Positions 32,524-37,589 of a DNA stretch of 37,589 nucleotides are shown here, piece after piece (position 1 is the first letter of the stretch; each line of letters starts with the position of its first letter). The notes under the pieces were generated by a model that was not told the origin of the DNA, did not search any database, and saw nothing but the letters and a program-made list of their open reading frames with translations. Made by a program: the position numbers and the translations under genes. The DNA is from JBBQNJ01 sp038329845 (lineage in GTDB: Bacteria > Planctomycetota > Phycisphaerae > Tepidisphaerales > Tepidisphaeraceae). The stretch spans positions 1 through 37,589 of the forward strand of contig JBBQNJ010000049.1 of assembly GCA_038329845.1 (NCBI GenBank). The letters are read 5' to 3'.

Positions 32524-32545
32524 GTGCCTGTGTGCCTGCGTGCCT
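32524..32545 (+). repeat. Short 8-bp tandem repeat
   Basis: GTGCCTGT, GTGCCTGC and GTGCCT follow each other directly, in the gap between ilvB and the first M16 gene. It is non-coding and of no known function. Confidence 0.7.
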
Positions 32546-32611
32546 AAATGCTTCCATTGCCAACGGCTGGCCGGGTTTTCGACGGGTGATGGCGGTCCGA
32601 AAAGTTCCGTC

Positions 32612-32617
32612 TATAAT
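32612..32617 (+). promoter_or_regulatory. Perfect -10 box directly before the M16 gene
   Basis: TATAAT at 32612-32617 ends 9 nt before the ATG at 32627. No -35 of quality lies 16-18 nt upstream. If used, transcription would start within about three bases of the ATG, giving a leaderless message; no Shine-Dalgarno is present, which agrees. Confidence 0.45.
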
Positions 32618-32626
32618 CGCCGGATT

Positions 32627-33895
32627 ATGGATCGGCCCGATACCGGAAAGGACCGCGGATTGAGCGAGTGCTACTTCCAGCATGTGCTGGAAAACGGAAT
32701 GGTCGTGCTGGGCGAGCGGATGTCGGGGGTGGAATCGGCGGCGATGACGCTGCTGACGCCGGCCGGGCCGGACACCGATCCGGTGGACCGCTGCGGCTCG
32801 GCGACGGTCCTGTCGGACCTGGTGCTGCGCGGCGCTGGTGGCCGTGACAGCCACGCCCTGACGGACCATCTGGACCGGCTGGGGTTACAGCGATCCAGCA
32901 GCCTGGGGGCCCATCACACCCGCTTCGCCGCCGCCGCCATCGCCTCGAAAGTGATGCGGGGGATCGAGGTCTATGCCGACATCCTGCGGCGGGCGCATCT
33001 GCCGCCGGACGGTTTCGAGTCATCGCGCGACCTGGCGATTCAGGCGCTGGAGAGCATGGAGGACGACCCTCGGCAGAAACTGATGGTGAAGCTGCGCGAG
33101 TGGCATCTGCCGTCGCCGTACGGACGCAGTTCGATGGGCCAGCGCGACCACCTGGAGAAGCTGACGATCGAGTTGTGTCGCGATGATTACGCCCGGCGAT
33201 ACCGCGCCGCGGGGACGATCCTCGCCGTCGCGGGCCGGATCGATTTCGACGAGCTATGCGAGCGAGCCGAATCGTGTTTTGGAGACTGGCCCGAGGGCGA
33301 GGAGTTGGCGATCGAGCTGATGCCCCCGCCGGGCAATCGCCATCACGAGGTCCAGCAAAGCGAGCAGACGCACATCGGCATCGCCTATCCGAGCATCCCG
33401 GAGTTGGATGAGGATTATTACGCGATGCGGCTTGCGATGGAGGCCCTGGGCGGAGGAATGAGCGGGCGGTTGTTCACCGAATTGCGGGAAAAGCGCGGCC
33501 TGGTCTACAACGTATGGGCCGGATACACCAGCCTCAAGGGGCTGGGCAGCATCATGGGATACGCCGGCACGAGCAACGAGCGGGCCCAGCAGACGCTGGA
33601 CATGTTCATCGCCGAACTGCATCGGCTGAGCGACGGGCTGGCCGAAGATGAACTGGACCGGGCCAAGGTGGGCCTGAAGGCCGGGACGATCATGTCCGGC
33701 GAATCGACCAGCGCCCGCTCGGGGGCGATCGCCTACGACTATTTTCTGCGCGGTCGCATCCGCACGCTCGAGGAAATGAAGCATCGCATCGACGAAGTGA
33801 CGCTCGATCGGGTCAACGCGTGGCTGGCGGAGCATCGCCCCGGCCCGTTCACCATCGTGACCGTCGGTCCCGAGGCCCTGGAAGCCCGCGCGTAA
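32627..33895 (+). CDS. M16-family peptidase-like protein lacking the zinc site
   Basis: 422 residues of two-lobed M16 (pitrilysin/processing peptidase) fold. Where active members have HxxEH followed by a Lys/Gly turn, this protein has VLSDLVLRGAGG, so no zinc can be held. The C-terminal lobe keeps GGGMSGRLFTELREKRGLVY, including the Arg/Tyr pair that positions substrate. This is the pattern of the non-catalytic partner in heterodimeric bacterial M16 proteases. The start at 32627 is the only ATG before the conserved HVLENGMVVLGERM; an upstream frame is rejected. The catalytic partner starts 39 nt after its stop, on the same strand. Confidence 0.85.
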   Translation: MDRPDTGKDRGLSECYFQHVLENGMVVLGERMSGVESAAMTLLTPAGPDTDPVDRCGSATVLSDLVLRGAGGRDSHALTDHLDRLGLQRSSSLGAHHTRFAAAAIASKVMRGIEVYADILRRAHLPPDGFESSRDLAIQALESMEDDPRQKLMVKLREWHLPSPYGRSSMGQRDHLEKLTIELCRDDYARRYRAAGTILAVAGRIDFDELCERAESCFGDWPEGEELAIELMPPPGNRHHEVQQSEQTHIGIAYPSIPELDEDYYAMRLAMEALGGGMSGRLFTELREKRGLVYNVWAGYTSLKGLGSIMGYAGTSNERAQQTLDMFIAELHRLSDGLAEDELDRAKVGLKAGTIMSGESTSARSGAIAYDYFLRGRIRTLEEMKHRIDEVTLDRVNAWLAEHRPGPFTIVTVGPEALEARA

Positions 33896-33934
33896 GCGGG
33901 CGGCGACGAGTTGAAAGCACCGGTGATCTTGCCT

Positions 33935-35167
33935 ATGTCTCTGAGCCATCACACCACGCGATTGCCGAACGGTCTGGAGATCATCGGTGAGGCGCACCCC
34001 GATTCGCACTCCTTTGCCGCCGGATTGTTCGTGCGGGCCGGGTCGCGCGATGAGACAGCGCCGATCAACGGGGTGTCGCACTTTCTCGAACACATGATGT
34101 TCAAGGGCTCGGGTGAGTATTCCTGGCAGGATGTCAACCGGATATTCGACGAACTGGGGGCGCGCTACAACGCCTTTACCACCCAGGAAATGACCGCCTA
34201 TTACGCCAATGTCCTGCCGGAGTTCTCCCGGCGGACGATCGACCACCTGGCCCACCTGCTTCGCCCGGCGATCCGCCAAGGCGACTTCGACACCGAGAAA
34301 AAGGTGATTCTCGAAGAAATCGCCATGTACCAGGACGATCCGGGCCACCGCATCTATGAAAAGCTGATGGAACTGCATTTCGCCGACCACCCGCTGGGCA
34401 TGAGCGTGCTGGGCGCGGCCGAGGTGATCGAACGGCTTCCGCGAGACCGCATGGCGGATTATTTCGCGAGGAACTACGGCCCGGGAAACATGGTGCTGGT
34501 GGTGACGGGGCGCTTTGATTTTCAACAGGTGGTGGAGTGGGCCGACGAACGCATGGGCCAGTGGAACGGAGTTCGGCGGGTTCGGCGGGCGGATCGCCCC
34601 CGGCCACAAAAACGCCGCGAGCGACTGGTCGATCCGAAGCTGAATCGCCATTACCTGATGGCGATGATGCCCGCGCCCCCGGTGCAGGACGAGCGCCGAT
34701 ACGCGGCCAAGGCGCTGTCGGATGTCATCGGCGACGCCGAGGGTTCGCGGCTGTACTGGGCCTTGGTGGACAACGCCATCGCCGAGGAAGCGGACTTCGG
34801 ATACTCCCCGCACGATGGGTGCGGCGCTTATTACCTCGAGCTGATCAGCGACCCGGATCGCGCGGCCCGCGCATACGACATCGCCCTTGGCGAACTGGGG
34901 AAAGTCGCCGAGGATCTCGGCGACGATGAGGTCGATCGGGCCAAGAACAAGATCGCCTCGCAGATCGTGCTGGAGGGCGAATCGCCGCTAGGGCGGCTGC
35001 GGTCGATCGGGGCGATGTGGGTCTACGATCAGCCGTATCACTCGCTCGAGCAAGATATGCGAATTCTCGAGTCGCTCACGGCCGAATCGCTCCGCAGCCT
35101 GGTCGCGGATTTTCCGCTGGAGCCGACGACGGTCGTCGAGCTGACCGGAACGGGCGGTGCCGATTAG
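33935..35167 (+). CDS. M16-family zinc metallopeptidase, catalytic partner
   Basis: 410 residues. HFLEH (49-53) is the inverted zinc motif HxxEH, and the third ligand Glu lies in VILEEIAMYQDDP (E127 or E128), about 75 residues on, as in the family. In the second lobe the segment that normally reads SRLF-x-EL-REKRGL-x-Y is SRLYWALVDNAIAEEADFGY: the Arg of the Arg/Tyr pair is lost. The preceding gene shows the opposite pattern, so the two probably make one heterodimeric protease. ATG 33935 is preferred (GGTGAT 7 nt upstream) over an in-frame TTG at 33911. No signal peptide. The gene overlaps the convergent rarA by four bases at the stops. Confidence 0.88.
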   Translation: MSLSHHTTRLPNGLEIIGEAHPDSHSFAAGLFVRAGSRDETAPINGVSHFLEHMMFKGSGEYSWQDVNRIFDELGARYNAFTTQEMTAYYANVLPEFSRRTIDHLAHLLRPAIRQGDFDTEKKVILEEIAMYQDDPGHRIYEKLMELHFADHPLGMSVLGAAEVIERLPRDRMADYFARNYGPGNMVLVVTGRFDFQQVVEWADERMGQWNGVRRVRRADRPRPQKRRERLVDPKLNRHYLMAMMPAPPVQDERRYAAKALSDVIGDAEGSRLYWALVDNAIAEEADFGYSPHDGCGAYYLELISDPDRAARAYDIALGELGKVAEDLGDDEVDRAKNKIASQIVLEGESPLGRLRSIGAMWVYDQPYHSLEQDMRILESLTAESLRSLVADFPLEPTTVVELTGTGGAD

Positions 35168-36540
35168 CGTTCGGCGGCCTTGCCCGCCGGGGGCGGATCA
35201 GCCGATCCCTCGCGCGCCCGACGCATCGCCTCCAGCCGCCGGGCGATCTCCGCTTCAAACCCGCGCTCTGTCGGCTGGTAATAGGTTCGGTCCACCCCCA
35301 GGTAATCCTGTTCGACATATCCCCCCGGATGATCGTGTGCCGATTGATACCCCTGACCGTGGCCGAGACGCTGTGCCCCTTTGTAATGCGAGTCCCGCAA
35401 ATGCCGTGGGACGGGGATCGTGCGTCCTTCCTTGACCTCTTTCATCGCGGACCAGATCGCCAGGGCTGAGGCGTTGCTCTTGGGCGCGGTGGCCATGTAG
35501 ATCGCGGCCTGACCGAGGGTAAGCTGCGCCTCGGGCATGCCGATCCGCTCGACGATGTCGTACGCGGCGCTGGCGATCATCAGCGCCCGGGGATCGGCGT
35601 TGCCGATGTCCTCGGAGGCGAGAATGGCGATTCGCCGGGCGATGAAGCGCGGGTCCTCGCCTGCTTCGAGCATCCGCGCCACCCAGTAAACCGCGGCATC
35701 TGGATCGCTGCCCCGCATCGACTTGATCAAGGCGCTGGCCGCGTCGTAATGCTCATCCCCGGTCGAGTCATAGACGATCGCCTTGCGCTGGATGGACTGC
35801 TCGGCCACGTCCAGGTCGATGCGAATCGGCTGTTCAGGCCCCTCACCTGGGCGGCTTTCGTGCGCCTGCGACAGGACCGCGACCTCCAGCGCCATCAAGG
35901 CTCGGCGGGCGTCCCCATCGCCGCGGGCCGACCAGTGGGCGATCGCCTCATCGTCGATGTCGATCTTCATCAAGCCATATCCTCGCCGAGGATCGGCAAC
36001 GGCGCGGCGGATCAAGGCGGCGATGTCCGCCTCATCCAGCGGGGCGAACTGGAATATCTGGCTGCGGCTGACGAGCGGGGAGTTGACCGCGAAGAAGGGG
36101 TTTTCCGTGGTCGCCCCGACGAGCAGGATCTGCCCGTTTTCCACATCGGGCAGCAGAATGTCCTGCTGGGCGCGATTGAAACGATGAATCTCATCGAGGA
36201 ACAGGACCGTCCGCTGTCCCGACGCCCCGAGTCGCTGGCGGGCCTCTTCGATGATCGCGCGGACCTCCTTGACCCCCACCGCCGCGGCGTTCACCTGCTC
36301 GAAGTGGCTGCGAGTGTGGATGGCGATCAGTTCCGCCAGCGTGGTCTTCCCCGTGCCCGGCGGGCCGTAGAAGATCACGCTGGTGAGCCGGTCGGCCTCG
36401 AGCATCCGGCGAAGCAGCTTGCCCGGGGCCAGAAAGTGGCGCTGCCCGACAAACTCATCGAGGTTCCGCGGCCGCATCCTCACCGCCAGCGGCGCGACGC
36501 GATCGAGATTTTTCTTGCGTGAATCGGCGAACAAATCCAT
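35164..36540 (-). CDS. rarA: Replication-associated recombination protein A (MgsA/RarA AAA+ ATPase)
   Basis: 458 residues, normal. Clamp-loader-like AAA+ protein that acts at stalled replication forks. The N-terminus has RMRPRNLDEFVGQRHFL, Walker A GPPGTGKT (59-66), Walker B LFLDEIHRF (113-121), sensor 1 VGATTENPFF and the family's late tetramerisation region with IYMATAPKSN and GYQSAHDHPGGYVEQDYLG. Its stop TAA overlaps the TAG of the convergent M16 gene, so no terminator lies between them. AGAG upstream of the ATG is a weak Shine-Dalgarno. The last 25 or so residues are Pro/Ala-rich. Confidence 0.95.
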   Translation of the reverse strand: MDLFADSRKKNLDRVAPLAVRMRPRNLDEFVGQRHFLAPGKLLRRMLEADRLTSVIFYGPPGTGKTTLAELIAIHTRSHFEQVNAAAVGVKEVRAIIEEARQRLGASGQRTVLFLDEIHRFNRAQQDILLPDVENGQILLVGATTENPFFAVNSPLVSRSQIFQFAPLDEADIAALIRRAVADPRRGYGLMKIDIDDEAIAHWSARGDGDARRALMALEVAVLSQAHESRPGEGPEQPIRIDLDVAEQSIQRKAIVYDSTGDEHYDAASALIKSMRGSDPDAAVYWVARMLEAGEDPRFIARRIAILASEDIGNADPRALMIASAAYDIVERIGMPEAQLTLGQAAIYMATAPKSNASALAIWSAMKEVKEGRTIPVPRHLRDSHYKGAQRLGHGQGYQSAHDHPGGYVEQDYLGVDRTYYQPTERGFEAEIARRLEAMRRAREGSADPPPAGKAAER

Positions 36541-36650
36541 GGCGATCTCTCATGCCGCTCTCCGCGGCGAGGTTTCACCCCGCCATTGTAGAGCCGCCGC
36601 CCTCCCAACGCAGCGCGGTCCCCGCCCGGCAATCACCGCGTCCTGCCCGC

Positions 36651-36715
36651 AAAAAAGGAGACGCGTTTTCGACGGCAACAAGAAGGTGGATATCCCCAAA
36701 AAGCAGAGGCGTTCA
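36651..36715 (+). repeat. Degenerate copies of the inverted-repeat end
   Basis: AAAAAAGGAGACGCGTTTTC (36651-36670) and CAAAAAGCAGAGGCGTTC (36698-36715) resemble the AAAGGGGACGCGCTTC arm that begins at 36719. They may be remnants of older insertions of the same element in the gap between rarA and the acetyltransferase gene. Confidence 0.5.
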
Positions 36716-36718
36716 AAT

Positions 36719-36835
36719 AAAGGGGACGCGCTTCTTTTTTCGCAGCGTAATCGAAACACATCACTAAAAATTAAATATATATATTGTAATCGGCCAGTTT
36801 GTCCATGGATGCTGAAAAAGAAGCGCGTCCCCTTT
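36719..36835. mobile_element. 117-bp element with perfect 21-bp terminal inverted repeats (MITE- or REP-like)
   Basis: The arm 36719-36739 begins AAAGGGGACGCGCTTC and ends in five T; its exact reverse complement is 36815-36835. The 75 bp between are AT-rich (TAAATATATATATT), very unlike the GC-rich surroundings. It has no coding capacity. It fits a non-autonomous miniature element or a REP-type palindrome, a kind frequent in planctomycete intergenic DNA. No target-site duplication is obvious. Confidence 0.75.
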
Positions 36836-36910
36836 TTACGCTATTCCGAGTAAGAGCGGGCGTGCATTTACCGGGGTGACGCCGTCGTGCCTTTGCGAGG
36901 GTGCGGGGCT

Positions 36911-37453
36911 ATGATCGGCTCAGAAGACATGATCCGACCCGCTACAGTTCACGATGTTCCACGGATCGCCGAGGTCATCAATTCCCACGCCGAGTTGGGT
37001 AAGATGCTCTTTAAGAGCTACGCGCAGCTCTACGAGGACCTGCGCGATTTCGCGGTTTTCGAGCAAGATCAGCGGGTGGTGGGTTGCGTGGCGTTGACGA
37101 TCATCTGGGCCGATCTGGCCGAGATTCGATCGCTTGCGGTCGAGGATTCGTGCATCGGCAGAGGGATCGGCAAGCGGCTGGTCAATTGGACGATCGACGA
37201 AGCACGGCGGCTGCAAATCCGCCGGCTGATGGCCCTGACGTACGAGAAGCAGTTCTTCATCAAGCTCGGGTTCGAAGTGGTGGAGAAGGACACACTGCCG
37301 CTGAAGGTCTGGAGCGACTGCGTGCGATGTCCCAAACGCGACAATTGCGACGAGATCGCCATGGTCAGGATTCTCCAGGACGTGACTCCCGCGTCGCTGC
37401 CCGCCGCCGTCCCGACGCCCAAGGGCGTAAGCATTCCCGTTCTCAATGACTAG
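36911..37453 (+). CDS. GNAT N-acetyltransferase, ArgA-like (N-acetylglutamate synthase type)
   Basis: 180 residues. The GNAT core runs from IRPATVHDVPRIAEVIN (about 8-24), through GCVALTIIWADLAEIRSLAV, to the acetyl-CoA loop CIGRGIGKRL (81-90) and FFIKLGFEVVEKDTLP. The late segment WSDCVRCPKRDNCDEIAM carries three Cys, typical of short stand-alone N-acetylglutamate synthases that make the first arginine intermediate. The assignment to that branch is from pattern memory. ATG 36911 is used (GAGG 10 nt, GGGG 2 nt upstream); ATG 36929 is possible. No other arg genes adjoin it. Confidence 0.8.
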   Translation: MIGSEDMIRPATVHDVPRIAEVINSHAELGKMLFKSYAQLYEDLRDFAVFEQDQRVVGCVALTIIWADLAEIRSLAVEDSCIGRGIGKRLVNWTIDEARRLQIRRLMALTYEKQFFIKLGFEVVEKDTLPLKVWSDCVRCPKRDNCDEIAMVRILQDVTPASLPAAVPTPKGVSIPVLND

Positions 37454-37461
37454 AGCATTTT

Positions 37462-37589
37462 TCATCCGGTCATAGCGTAGCCGCAGTGGCCGATGAAGTT
37501 GCGGGCGTCCTGGGGGGTGATCGAGGCCAGCGCCTCGCCGATGGCGTTGTAAACCCCCTCCACCGTTCGCCGCGACAGCTTTCGCAGCA
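37462..37589 (-). pseudogene. IS630-type transposase, C-terminal end; runs off the right edge
   Basis: The last 41 codons of a minus-strand frame with a TGA at 37464-37462. The peptide contains RRTVEGVYNAIGEALASITP and DARNFIGHCGYAMTG. The pattern RTVExxxNAIGxxLxxxTPxxxxNFxxHxGY is the end of IS630-family DDE transposases. Only the tail is visible, so whether the gene is whole cannot be judged; it is typed here as a partial gene. Its stop lies 8 nt beyond the stop of the convergent acetyltransferase gene. Confidence 0.7.

Noticed and set aside
36383..36853. 156-codon plus-strand frame overlapping rarA and the inverted-repeat element
   Set aside because: It starts antisense to rarA and ends by translating the repeats; typical spurious KKRRVPF-like product.
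36910..36915. TATGAT as a -10 box for the acetyltransferase gene
   Set aside because: It overlaps the chosen start codon and has no -35 at a suitable distance.

Overview
This GC-rich window looks like the chromosome of a planctomycete, most likely from the Phycisphaerae side of the phylum. That is an inference from gene content. The clues are a prepilin-like protein with an F-TLVELLVVIG helix and an H-x9-DG motif, a giant tandem-FHA membrane protein, intergenic repeats of the kind that read KRQRG when translated, AT-rich inverted-repeat elements, and ribosomal proteins with long Ala/Pro/Glu/Lys-rich tails.

Layout: 1-187 is the N-terminal part of a transposase lacking a normal start codon. 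It is followed by a 13-G run and about 670 bp without a convincing gene. 922-6783 (+) encodes a 1953-residue protein with two FHA domains, an acidic low-complexity linker of about 1300 residues, and a C-terminal module of two membrane helices around a coiled coil, resembling a polysaccharide co-polymerase. 6945-11986 (-) is a three-gene carbohydrate operon: a glycogen-debranching-like enzyme, an FGGY sugar kinase (4-bp overlap) and a TIM-barrel glycoside-hydrolase-like protein. A 46-residue membrane protein (12124-12264, +) meets the ribosomal operon at a shared bidirectional terminator.

12349-28952 (-) is the fused S10-spc-alpha superoperon of 27 genes: rpsJ, rplC, rplD, rplW, rplB, rpsS, rplV, rpsC, rplP, rpmC, rpsQ, rplN, rplX, rplE, rpsN, rpsH, rplF, rplR, rpsE, rplO, secY, map, rpmJ, rpsM, rpsK, rpoA, rplQ. 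It lacks rpmD, adk, infA and rpsD at their usual places. Promoter-like sequences lie before rpsJ and before rpmJ, and a hairpin with a weak T-tract lies in a 257-nt gap between rpsJ and rplC.

Rightwards, a repeat-rich intergenic region (two 36-bp copies 32 bp apart, plus palindromes) leads to a prepilin-like gene with a good promoter, a four-copy 41-bp repeat, an acetolactate synthase large subunit gene without ilvN beside it, and a pair of M16 peptidase genes. One of the pair lacks the HxxEH zinc site but keeps the Arg/Tyr segment; the other is the reverse. Then come rarA/mgsA (-), a 117-bp element with perfect 21-bp terminal inverted repeats, an ArgA-like GNAT acetyltransferase, and the C-terminal end of an IS630-type transposase running off the right edge.

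No rRNA, tRNA, convincing CRISPR array or defence locus was seen. The most novel-looking items are the FHA/co-polymerase giant protein, the carbohydrate operon whose debranching enzyme has lost the usual WGRD motif, the complementary M16 pair, and the repeat elements.
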